NCBI RefSeq assembly: GCF_000350225.1
Contig: NW_005179040.1
Location: 143,212-207,211 of the forward strand
Length of the DNA: 64,000 nucleotides
Direction of reading: 5' to 3'
Source of the DNA: Chondrus crispus
Taxonomy: Eukaryota; Rhodophyta; Florideophyceae; Gigartinales; Gigartinaceae
Below are positions 53,492 to 64,000 of the stretch, in pieces. The position numbers and the translations under genes were made by a program. Position 1 is the stretch's first letter. Every line of letters starts with the position of its first letter. Below the pieces are notes generated by a model. The model ran no database searches and was not told where the DNA came from. It worked only from the letters and a program-made list of their open reading frames with translations.

Positions 53492-54468
53492 TGTTGTACT
53501 ACACTCTCGTCAGCATGCGACGTTGTACTTAATGGTAGGTCAGCGGGGCGAAGGGGATTCGAATGACGGTTGATGAGGTGAAGTTGAAGGATTGGGTACC
53601 GATTTACTTTCAGTCGCCAACTTCTGGCTCTACTTATACACTTCTGCAATCTTCTAGAACTCTACTACCAAACACTACGACACACATACTACAAAGGTAT
53701 TGGCTCTAACACATGTGTCCGTCTTGCTACTCAGCCAAACTGGCGATGGCCCAACAAACAGAACAGAAAACCGCCTTACGAATTAGCACTGTCATGACGG
53801 AGAAATTAGTAAGGCAGTACAACAAAGCACAGCAAAGCACAAGTTCCCTTTCCATTCCAAATCCAGCGTGGCACAAATTCGTAAGGCACGTTTACAGCCC
53901 ACACGTTGCCTTACGAATTCAAATCAATCCTGCAAGGACTGTTTACAGCGCACACGTTGCCTTATGAATCTGAACCTCTCGTGAGGTCCTGTCCACTGTC
54001 AATTACAACAGTGCACATTTTGCCTTACGAATTCAAAACTCGCGCAACGGTCTCTTTGTGTCCAGCTGTACCCGTGCTGCACTACATGGACGCTGTAAAC
54101 CTTTGGCACGTGCCTGGCACCCGCCACCAAGGTTCTACACTTTGTCTGTAAGACTGCAGGCGTACTGTACGCGTCCGACAGTGTAATGAGGACATGTGTC
54201 CAGGTCATACACGTGTCAGGCGGAGAAAATGAAACATGCTCAGATTGTACAGTACACCACAACCGTGTACAGATTTTACACGTGTACACGATGAAAACCA
54301 AACTTGCTCCTGAAGTACTGTAGAGTGCACCTGTGTACAGAAATCACACGTGTACACGTTGAAAATGAAACTTGCTCAGCTCGTCACGCGGAGTGTTTTC
54401 GACTTTACACGTGTCATACCTGTTGTCGTGTGTCATGCATATCAGCATGTGGTCCTAGAATTACAACA
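53492..54468 (-). repeat. 3' LTR of copia copy E3
   Basis: About 977 bp. Plus-strand ends TGTTGTACT (53492) and ATTACAACA (54468) form an imperfect inverted repeat. Nearly identical to the E LTR at 47991-48941. Confidence 0.7.
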
Positions 54469-54478
54469 CTCCCCCTCG

Positions 54479-55924
54479 ATCACATGCTTTTACCAGAAGT
54501 AGCTACTGCAAGCCCTAGAAGTTCTACAAACTTCTAGAACAGAACTCGCCCAAGTGCTTTCGTCAGGATATCTGCAGGCATGGAAGTAGTCGGGCAATGT
54601 GACAAAGAAATGACGTTTCTCTTAATTGCATCTCGTACATAGTGGTATTTCACATCAACATGTTTGTTACGACGGTTGACCGATTCATTCTGTGCATACG
54701 AAATAGTCCCTGCATTGTCCCACCCCATCATAATCGTGGGATCAGAATCAAGTCCAAGAACATCAGCAACCACTTGACGCAACCAAGTCGCCTCCTTACA
54801 CGCTTCACATAGTGCAATGTACTCAGCTTCACACGTCGAAGTTGCAACCACAGTCTGTTTCCGGGAACTCCAACTGATCGCTCCACCGCAGAACTTGAAA
54901 ACATATCCGCTGGTCGACTTGCGAGAGTCTGAACAACCGGCCCAGTCAGCATCACTGAAGCCGAACAACTCCGGCGATTTAGATTTATTGTCAAACACGA
55001 TTCCTAAGTTTCGAGTCCCTTGCACGTATCGCATTACTCGTTTTACACCTGCCCAGTGTGACTCACATGGGTTGGCAGAATGTTGAGAAAGCTTTCCAAT
55101 CGCATATGCCAAGTCTGGACGAGTGCCAACCATCAAGTACATCAGAGATCCCACTGCCTCACGATACGGTACATTTGTTTCGGAGTCGTTTTCGGTTGAA
55201 ATCGTGGTTGTGTGACCTTGTTCCATTGGAGTCAGAGAGGGTTACACGTTGACATTCCAAAACGCTCAAGCACTTTTGATGCATACTTAGTTTGAGTGAG
55301 ACTCAACGTCTTGGCGGTGCGATCCCTTTGAATTTCAAGACCAATGCAGACTTTTGCTTCACCAAGGTCTTTCATCTCAAACCGTTTATTAAGCTCCCCC
55401 TTCATCCATTTGATGGCATCGATATCACTACCAGCGAGTAACAAGTCATCGACATAAAGTGCAATCAGCATGATAGTGTTACCGATGCGTTTAATGTAGA
55501 GACACGGATCACTACGCGAAGTCTCGAATCCCAATTCACCAATTAAGAAATCATCCAATTTGGCATGCCATTGACGATGTGCTTGTTTACGCCCGTAAAG
55601 TGCTTTCAAAAGTTTACACACGTGATCACTTTTGTTTTTGTCAATGCACCCTTCGGGTTGCTCCATGTAGATGTCTTCATCCAAGTCGCCGTTCAAAAAC
55701 ACAGTTACGACATCCATCTGATGAAGTTCGAGGTCATAATGAGCAACTAAGGCAAGAAGTAGACGAATAGTGGTAAACTTTATGACAGGGGCATATATCT
55801 CAGTATAGTCAAGACCTTGCACTTGCTGGAATCCATGAGCAACAAGTCTGGCTTTTGCACTTTCAACTATATTGCCATTTGCATCAGGCAGTTGCTTGAC
55901 ATTGAAAACCCATCGAGATGTCAA
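54479..55924 (-). pseudogene. pol: Copia element E, copy E3: RT and RNase H, broken
   Basis: Near-identical to 48953-50398. Breaks: one base lost from the G run near 55235 shifts the frame between RT (55924-55232) and RNase H (55226-54534); TAG at 54534-54536 replaces a Gln codon and removes the last ~22 residues. Motifs otherwise as in E2. Confidence 0.88.
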
Positions 55925-56128
55925 GATGTTTGACGCCTCAGATCGAGGAACAAGTTTCCAAGTCCGATTCTTGGTCTGCGAGGCAAGTTCTTTGTCAATG
56001 CCGGTCTGCCAAAATGCAGCTCTAGGCCCGTTGGTTGCCTGGTGGAAAGTCTGGGGACCTTCAATAGCGACATGCGCATGTGAAAGAAGAGCAGCTGCAA
56101 CGTTGCTCCTCCACCATGATCCGGGAGG

Positions 56129-58256
56129 TCAGCTGACTCGAGACGATCTTCGTACAGCTGGAGTCGGAGTTGGAGGGGTGAAATTCGGAGTTTCGACAGC
56201 AGTTGGTACATCATCTTCATTTTCATCATTCTCACTTACAGAATGAGCGCCATCGTTTTCAAGAACCTCCTCCGAAACTTCGTCCTCTTCAGAACCAACC
56301 TCATCCGTATTTGAGGTATCAGCTGTATTCCCATTGTCGCCACCGAGCAATACAACGTCAACATCAGAGTTGATTGAATCACTTTCGTGTGCACGAATGT
56401 CATGCATCGCACATGTCGATTCATCAAACTTGACATCCCGTGACACAACAATTTTATTCAACTCTCCGTCCCAAAGTTTGTAGGCCTTACTGCATTGTGA
56501 GTACCCAAGAAACATCGCTTCACGCGCTCGCAAGTCAAGCTTACGGAGCTCTAATTTCGGTAATGTATACCAACATTTTGCCCCACATACTCGCAAATGA
56601 CCTACATTTGGAGTGGAATTCATCCAAATGTGGTGCGGAGTTGTATTAACGGGCAAAGCGCGTGAAGTAACTCGATTGCGCACATATACCGAAGTGGCAA
56701 GAGCCTCGGCCCAGAATCGCTTACTGACCTGTTTATGAGAAAGCGTAGAGCGGACAAGATCAATCAAAGTTTGATTTAAACGTTCAGCAACACCGTTTTG
56801 TTCAGGGGTGTACGCCGTTGTGAGTTGGTGCTGCGTACCGTTTAAACCTAAATACGACTTGAATTCCGTCGACAAGTACTCTCTCCCTCGATCAGTGCGA
56901 CGCACCTTTACTTTGCGACCAGTGTGGGTTTGAGCCAACTTTTCATACAACTTGTATTTTGCAAACGCCTCGGATTTATTTCTCATCGTGTACACAACTA
57001 CCCAGTTCGAGTGATCATCTACAAAGGTAATGAAGTATCTCGAGCCACCAACTGACTGTACTTCAAGTGGACCGCAGACATCAGAATGTACCAAGTCAAG
57101 ACAGTTCTGTGCTCGAGACGATGATCGCTGTTCTGGGATTACTGATCGCGTTGCTTTGCCAAACACACACGCAGGACAAATGAGAGAGTGATTGTCAGAC
57201 TTCGGATTCATTGCACTGATGACATCGCTTTGACGAACGTTGATGCCACTTACCACATTATTGTGATTCATTGATGCGATGCCTCCTACATTAACATGGG
57301 CCATGCGTTCATGTAGCGTCTGCAGGGTATCTACGTCATCAGGAAAGGTTTCATTGATAACGTCAAGTATGTACAAATCCCCAACTTGACTCGCTGTGGC
57401 AACTACAGTTGGTCCTGCAGTAACGAGGCATTTCTCATTTTCAAATGACACTTGCAAACCCTTTGAAACCGTTTGGCTAACAGACAGTAGCGAGTATCCG
57501 AAATCAGGGACATGCAAAACGTTTGACAATTTGCAATGATGGGGACTACCGTTCACATTCAACATGAATTCTACCTCGCCGCGACCAGCGACATTAGCTC
57601 TAGCCTTCGTACCCATCTCGACTGATCCAGATTGCATCTGTTCATACGTAACGAACAAAGAGCGATCAAACGTAATGTGAGCGCTGCAACCGGAATCGAC
57701 AAGCCATGACCTTGCGTTTGCAGCCCTCTTTTCTGGAGTGGAAGTTGAAAGCAAGCAAGTAAAGTCACTCTCGGCAAAGGCAGCAGTGGAATTGTCATCT
57801 CGAGAAACGAATGCATTTGGCTTAAAGCGAGTGTTGCGTGACCGAAACCCATCTGGCGGTGCAGGTCGGGGCCCATTCACGTCCTTGCCCCAGCAACGCA
57901 CTGCAGTATGCCCATGTCTATTGCAATGCGTACATTTCATATCGCGTCGAATAGGCATACGATTAACAAGTGCAGGTGCATGTGGTGATGAAGCAGAAGC
58001 CGTCTTCATGCTTTCTCGTTGTTCTTCTTGCAGCAGACGACTCTTCACAAACTCGAGTCCAAACACTTTATCTTCATTGCCAAGTGCGTCGAGAGCAACA
58101 ATCAGGTTATCGAATCGTGGAGGCAAGCCATTCAACACAGCCATTGCAATTTCTTTATCGTCAATCTCAACACTCATTGACTGCAATCTGGCAGCAAGTT
58201 GCTTCACACGATTGATGAACACGAGCACTTTCTCGGATGGGAGCATGGATACAGTG
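56129..58256 (-). pseudogene. Copia element E, copy E3: Gag (5'-truncated), protease, integrase
   Basis: Same content as E2 with minor changes (CTHCNRHGHTAVRC knuckle). Upstream end is cut at 58256, where the + strand E4 copy begins inside its integrase. Ends at the same TGA as E2 (56129-56131). Confidence 0.88.
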
Positions 58257-60771
58257 TATATGCATCATAAATCAGAAGCATTTGAACGATACAAAATGAT
58301 TCCACAACTTGCTCAGACTCACACTGGTCGCAAGATCAAAGTGCTTCGCACGGATCGAGGTGGTGAGTATCTGTCCACGGAGTTTAAGTCTTTTCTGATT
58401 GGAAATGGTACTCAGCATCAAATGACGACCGCGTACACACCGGAGCAAAATGGCGTCGCCGAGCGACTGAACAGAAGTTTGGTGAACCTGGTGCGCTCCA
58501 TGCTAGCGCACAGGAAAGTTACAAAGGCGTTCTGGGCAGAAGCACTTGCCAATGCAGTGTACGTTCGAAATCGAGTCACGTCACGTGCCATTCCCCCCAA
58601 GATGACCGCATACCACTTATGGATGAAATCTGTGCCAAATGTTGGTCATTTGCGTGTTTTCGGTTCAAAGTGTTGGTATACATTACCAAAACACAACATC
58701 CAGAAACTTGACGCCCGTGCAAAGGAGGCAATGCTTCTAGGGTATGCTGAAAATACGAGAGCTTACAAGTTGTGAGATAGTGATTTACACAAAGTGATCG
58801 TATCCAGAGATGTTACTTTTGACGAGTCCACGGGAGGCAAATCTGGTGACCTGATGGATACAAACGAGGAGGCTTCAACTGATGATGACACAATCAACTT
58901 GAACATCGATGAGGAAGTTGCAGAAAATGATGCAGTGGCATCAGAAGCATCATCTCCGGATGAACAACAAGACTCTGATGAATTCTCCCACTCCTCCCCA
59001 ACTCCAGGGGAGGACGAGACCACCGAAACAGTTGAGCAACACGTAGTTGAGGAAGAAACGATTGATCCGCCAACTAATCTCCGTCGGTTTACTCGCATTC
59101 GCAAAACCCCTGGGGCGTGGTGGTCAGCCTCTTGGGTGACTGCTGGACTCCTTAGCCACGCCCATGTGATAACGGAAATCCCAAACTCGTACAAGCAAGC
59201 TATGGATTCTCCAAAAGCTCGCTTCTGGCAGAAGGGCATCGACAAAGAACTTTCTTCACAACACAAAAACAAAACATGGACACTTGTTCCAAGATCTCAA
59301 GCATCAAACATCCTGACGTCCAGGTGGGTTTTCGAAGTGAAGCAACTTCCTGACGAGTCCGGAAAATTGGTCGAAACCGCAAAGGGACGTCTTGTGGCAC
59401 GAGGCTTTCAACAAGTAGAAGGCATCGATTACACTGAAACTTTCGCCCCTGTCATCAAGTTCACAACTATCCGTCTGCTGCTGGCACTGGTTGCGCACTT
59501 TGACCTTGAGCTGCATCAGATGGACGTGGTGACTGCCTTCCTCAACGGTGACCTTCACGAAGAAATCTAAATGGAGCAACCTGAAGGATGCATCGACAAA
59601 GTCAAACCTGATTCGGTGTGTAAACTTTTGAAAGCAATCTATGGTCTTAAGCAAGCCCATCGCCAATGGCATGGTAAGATCGATGAGTTTCTGATCACTG
59701 AACTTGGTTTCAACACTACACGCAGCGACCCATGTCTTTACATTCGACGTCAAGGCAATGTCATCATGATTATCGCGTTGTACGTGGACGATCTGCTGCT
59801 AGCCGGAAGTGACTTGGAGGCCATATTATGGATGAAAAATGAACTCAACAAACGATTCGATATGAAAGACCTTGGCGAGGCGAAGACATGTATTGGTCTA
59901 GAAATCGACCGTATACGTTCTAAACACGTCCTGACCGTCACACAGTCGAAGTATGCCCAAGCAGTACTGAAACGGTTCAAAATGTCGGCATGCAATCCTT
60001 GCGTTACTCCGATGGAACAGTCTCGACATGTCACAATGCAAGTTGACGAAACTGGCACTGATGACAACCCATGCTTTGAACCATATCGTCAGGCCATTGG
60101 ACGTCTAATGTTCTTAATGGTCGGGACCCGCCCCGATATTGCGTTTGCCATTGGAAAGTTATCTCAACACTGTGCCGACCCTCACGAGTCGCATTGGACA
60201 GGTGTGAAACGTGTTTTGAGATACTTGCGCGGGTCCCAGCATCTTGGAATAGTGTTTGGTAAAGATGATCTCGGGACGGAACTTCATGGGTATAGCGACG
60301 CAGATTGGGGTGGATGCCTTGAATCACGAAAATCAACGAGTGGGTACGTGTTCAAGCTTTGTGATGGGCCTATCAGTTGGGCTTCCCGGAAACAAACAGT
60401 AGTTGCAAAGTCTACTTGTGAGGCAGAATACATCGCACTCAGTGAAGCATGCAAAGAGGCCGCGTGGCTTCGACGCTTCCATGCGGATGTACTTGGTGCG
60501 AATTCGGATCCAACAATTCGCGTTGGATGTGACAACGCTGGTACGATTGCGTTCGCTCAGAACGAATCTACGAATCGTCGGAACAAGCACATTGATATTA
60601 CGTATCATTTTGTTCGAGATGCGGTGCAGCGAAAACTGGTCACATTTGTACCATTGTCCGACAACAGAAATGCCAGCCGATGTGGAGACCAAACCACTTG
60701 GTCGCGTGCTGTTTGAAAAGTTCGTGGGCACGGTTGGGCTTTCCGAGTGCAAAGCTGCCCAAAGCATGTGA
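58257..60771 (+). pseudogene. pol: Copia element E4: integrase to RNase H, 5'-truncated
   Basis: A diverged relative of E reading rightward. Starts inside integrase (KSEAFERYKMIPQLAQTHTG; LRTDRGGEYLST; YTPEQNGVAERLNRS). RT: SNILTSRWVFEVKQLPD, catalytic ALYVDDLLLAGSD. RNase H: YSDADWGGCLESRKSTSGY, STCEAEYIALSEACKEAAW. Breaks: TGA at 58773-58775 in place of Trp, TAA at 59568-59570 in place of Tyr (before MEQPEGCIDK), and a frame change near 60650, after which the C-terminus (EMPADVETKPLGRVLF) is in another frame to 60771. Confidence 0.9.
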
Positions 60772-60778
60772 TCGAGGG

Positions 60779-61354
60779 GAGGTATTGAAAATAGGCGACC
60801 ACATGCTGCTATCTGGAAAGTGCAAAATCGAGCAACACATGTACATGACTCGACGGTCCGGACCCTCACCCCATATCACCACATGACACGTGTAAAGTCT
60901 TAGATTTTGGGGTTCTGGGGACGAAAGTGGACTTTTGGAAGGTTATGCAAATTTGCATAAATGCCGAAAATTGGCATTTGGCCCGAACCGTTATAGGGCT
61001 ACACAGGCAATACTGCAAATCTATTGGGAGTCGGTTCGAATACTGCAATTCTATTGGTCTGTTATTGTCCACTTATATGCAGTCATGCTGGTGATATATC
61101 TTGAATGATCCGTATACGTTTTAATTACATCATTTCGGGGGTTTCAAGTTGTTCACCATGGTTGTAATGGGTAATTACGGGTGGCCATGGCGCTTGACAC
61201 TTGTGTGCGGTGTACACATGTACTTGTCGCCAGGTTGCTGCGTGTACGTACACTTGTACACGTCGCCTGCATACGGTCCGGCGCATGTCCGAGTACAGTA
61301 CATATGAATTAAAAGTAGAACAAGTATTTCTCACAAGAGACATGTACTTACATG
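60779..61354 (+). repeat. 3' LTR of E4, cut by copy A3
   Basis: Follows a polypurine tract GATCGAGGGGAGG (60766-60778). Matches 52866 onward. Interrupted at 61354 by the A-family LTR. Confidence 0.7.
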
Positions 61355-61991
61355 TGTGGTATATGCGCCGTCGATTCGATTAGGTTTAGATCAGGGGCTG
61401 TAAGGCACGAACCTTACAGCCCACACGAGCCCACACGTGTACCACACGTGTGCAGGGCGTGCGCACACACACGTGGCACACACGTGTACTGTCAGCTCGA
61501 TAGCTGACAGAGCCACCGCGCGCGACGACTCGCGCCGGCTACGGTAGCATGATACTGTAGTCTGGTATGATAACCGAACACTTGTACATTAAATAAGGGA
61601 GCGACCGACGGCGGAGGAAAGGGACAAGCACGGGCTTGTCCACGACCTTCCGCCTTGGTCGACAACCCACCGCTTAACCTAAAACACGAGTCCGCTCTCG
61701 CGTCTCGTTTAGGTAAGGGAACCGACGCGGGGTGCAGGCGCTACAGTGCGCGCGCGTGCAGCGATCCGCCTCCGCCCGTCGACACTGGCCTGCTACCCAG
61801 TGTCGCTCCGGGGCGTTGAGGCGTCGATCCGCCCCGCTGCGCAATCACTCGCGCCTGCCACCCTTCCCGCTCTACCACGCTACCAGGACCCGTGTCCTTT
61901 CCCTTTGCGTGTGTTCCGTCTTCCGCCGATCCGGAGTCTGCTACTGAACTGCGTGCATACACCCCCGCCGTTTGGGGGTGTTTATGCTACA
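61355..61991 (+). repeat. 5' LTR of A-family copy A3
   Basis: 637 bp, ends TGTGGTATAT and TTTATGCTACA. Most diverged A-family LTR in the window, yet keeps the hairpin at 61780-61805, the GGACAAG/CTTGTCC hairpin, the CTGTCAGCT/AGCTGACAG hairpin and several ACACGTGT palindromes. Confidence 0.88.
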
Positions 61992-61992
61992 G

Positions 61993-62010
61993 TGGTCTCC
62001 CGACCTAGAA
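61993..62010 (+). promoter_or_regulatory. Primer-binding site of copy A3
   Basis: TGGTCTCCCGACCTAGAA, one base after the LTR. The complement would fit a tRNA 3' end with acceptor TCGGGAG, discriminator A and CCA. Confidence 0.7.
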
Positions 62011-62071
62011 GACCCTGGAGTCCGATCTCCGAGAAGACTTCCGCTTCCCTCCGCGAACCGATCGCGTCGAG

Positions 62072-64000
62072 ATGAGCCAAGAGCTCGAGCCCTCGATCCG
62101 CTCCGAAGCGGCGGATCTGAGTCCGGCCGCTGTGCAGTCCCCATCCGCCCCGTCGGGCGACGGCGACGCAGGTCCTCGTGACCGCGAACCGTCGCTCGGA
62201 TCCTCCGAGGAAAGAGCGGCGGCGATGTTCGAACGCATAGCCTAATACATCGAGGAAGTCCGTACTTCCCTTCGGATCGATGTATCGGACCATGTATACA
62301 CTCGATGTATGGCCGAACTCCGCTCCCTGCGTGAAGGGAGGTTCGATAGAGTGACGCAGTCCTTAGAGAATCTCCGAGCACTGATCGACGAGTTACACTC
62401 GCGGATCGTGCTCGTCGAAGACTCCCGTTTCGCCTCGCCCGGACCGTCCGGGCAAGGTCGCCCTGAGAGGCCGACCTCGGTGAGACGACCCCAGGACCGA
62501 ACCTCTCCGTCCGCAGAGCAATTGGGTGCGTTTGCGCACCTCTCCGCTGAGCTCGACGCCACTCGTCGGCGTGCTCGTGACATGGAACGTACCATGGCCG
62601 AAAGGCTACCCGGTGCCCCCTCGAGAGGGCCCGGTGGTACCGTACCTCCGAGCGCCGCCGCCCCCGAAGGTTGGCGTCCGACTGGTGCCGCTACCAGTCG
62701 GACTACAGAAGGAAGCCGCCCTCCGATAGACGCGAACTTCGCGTCTGAGACCCAAGCCTTGCCGCCTATCGTCGGAAGTAGGCGGCAAGTGGACCGCGTA
62801 TCGTACGCGGACGAACAGGACCGTGGAGGAGCCGCCCGCGGATCCGGAGAACCGATGTTCTCCGTCGATCCCCGCTGGGGCGGCTATCCGCCGGCGAGTT
62901 ACGCCGAGCATCCAGGTCCGGTAGTCGTCCGTACGCTACCGGTTACCTCCTTCGGCACGCTGGGTCTGGCTGAACCCGGGCTCGAGCCGGTACATACGAT
63001 GATCCAAGAGTTCAGCGCCGTTGCTGACTATCGTATGTACCGCTTGGATAACACCTCGAGGCTCGTTACCTCGGGTGAAGCGGGACGGATCGCGAAGTAC
63101 GTCCAACGCTGTCGTGGGATACGTCCCACGATGCGCAGCTTCGACGGTACGGACCCGATCCAGCTGCTGCCGTTCTTGAAGGATATCCGAATCACCTTCA
63201 ACTCGCAACACCTGACCGAAGGTGTTGCGGTACGAGTCCTCGCGCATTTCCTCGAGCGCGACGCGGAGCGACTGTATACGAGTTATACGATGCGTGGCCT
63301 CCACGCCGGCCAGCTCCACGACGACGTGAGCTGGCCGGGGCTCGTGAACCAATTCTTAAAACGCTACCTCACGGACGACGTGTTGGGTGAAGCGTACGAC
63401 GCTGTCGCTACGGCGCGACAGCAACCGCATGAGACGGAAAGCACGTTTGCTGACCGACTCGAGACTGCCGCGTTCCGATGCACGGCAGTCTTCTCCGAAC
63501 AGTCCCTCGCGCACTACTTCGTGCGGGGACTTGCACCGGCAACCCGTGCCGCAGTATCCGAAACTGTGCAAAGGCTGCCAGGCAGTCAGAAGACCGATCT
63601 TCCGACCATCCGCCGTATCGCCACGGCGGAAGGTACAACGTACCGCGCCCGGCGCGGTTTACCTCTGCCGGATTCGAAACCGGCAGGGAGGGCTGGCAGG
63701 ACTACGAAGTCCGCCGCGACAAGTTCACCCGCCTCGACCCTCCATATCGGGGAGGATGAGTGGCAGGCCGACCCTGTCCTCATTACGCAAGGAGCAGGGC
63801 CCGTGGGGGCACGAACCCCCTCACCGATGTCGACTGGAACGACGTCGAGTTACGCGACCGCATTCGCGGCCACTCCGAGAGTGGCAAGGGGCACGGACCC
63901 CCGCGTCGCCGAGCTCGATATCTCGAGTCGAGATAAGGGAAGCGCCTCGCCTCGCGTGCCCCTCCTCACCGATGAGGAGGCGCGGCACGCGGCGACCTTC
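62072..64000 (+). pseudogene. gag: Gag of A-family copy A3, partial, one nonsense codon
   Basis: ATG at 62072 opens MSQELEPSIRSEAADLSP and aligns with element A Gag to the right edge of the window (last visible residues DEEARHAATF, just before the zinc knuckle). TAA at 62243-62245 replaces a Glu codon (IAEYIEE in other copies); no other stop is seen. Helical N-terminal region and capsid-like domain are preserved. Confidence 0.85.

Noticed and set aside
57738..58775. 345-codon rightward frame spanning 57738-58775
   Set aside because: Its first half is the antisense shadow of E3 Gag/protease; only the part from 58257 is real (E4 integrase). The fusion is an accident of the head-to-head junction.
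1..64000. Host genes, tRNA or rRNA genes
   Set aside because: All recognisable coding sequence belongs to retroelements; the tRNA-like boxes in the LTRs do not fold as a full tRNA.

Overview
The window is eukaryotic repeat DNA made of nested, mostly decayed LTR retrotransposons. I found no host gene, tRNA, rRNA or CRISPR array. Chromodomain Ty3/gypsy elements together with fungal-type Ty1/copia elements suggest a fungus, oomycete or other non-animal, non-plant eukaryote; the sequence does not settle which. The gypsy parts are very GC-rich and the copia parts are closer to balanced.

Names used here: A, B and C are Ty3/gypsy elements; D, E and E4 are Ty1/copia elements. Layout: 1-1601 is the 5' end of an A copy (gag leftward, LTR 971-1601), inserted in the RT of B. 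1602-11128 is B (pol rightward, chromodomain, an antisense ORF at 6632-7640, 3' LTR remnant to 11128), itself split by another A-family LTR and interior (7641 to about 10840). 11132-15896 is D, read leftward, whose gag is split by the complete 14.8-kb element C (15897-30674) with a CTTTG target duplication; the rest of D's gag lies at 30680-30910. 30911-45399 is the 14.5-kb element A. 45400-58256 is a head-to-tail array of near-identical copia E copies. 58257-61354 is E4 in the opposite direction, cut by a third A copy (LTR 61355-61991, gag to the right edge).

In A and C the order, in the sense of transcription, is LTR, PBS, gag with zinc knuckle, protease, RT-RNase H-integrase-chromodomain, a 3-4 kb spacer, then a long ORF on the OPPOSITE strand ending against the 3' LTR. 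The antisense proteins of B and C are clearly homologous to each other; that of A is in the same place and may be a distant relative. I consider this conserved antisense gene, and a set of LTR hairpins that keep pairing while their sequence changes, the most interesting content of the window.

Nearly every coding region carries at least one frameshift or nonsense codon, so most copies are probably inactive; the C antisense ORF (643 codons), C gag and A pol (1095 codons) are the best-preserved reading frames.
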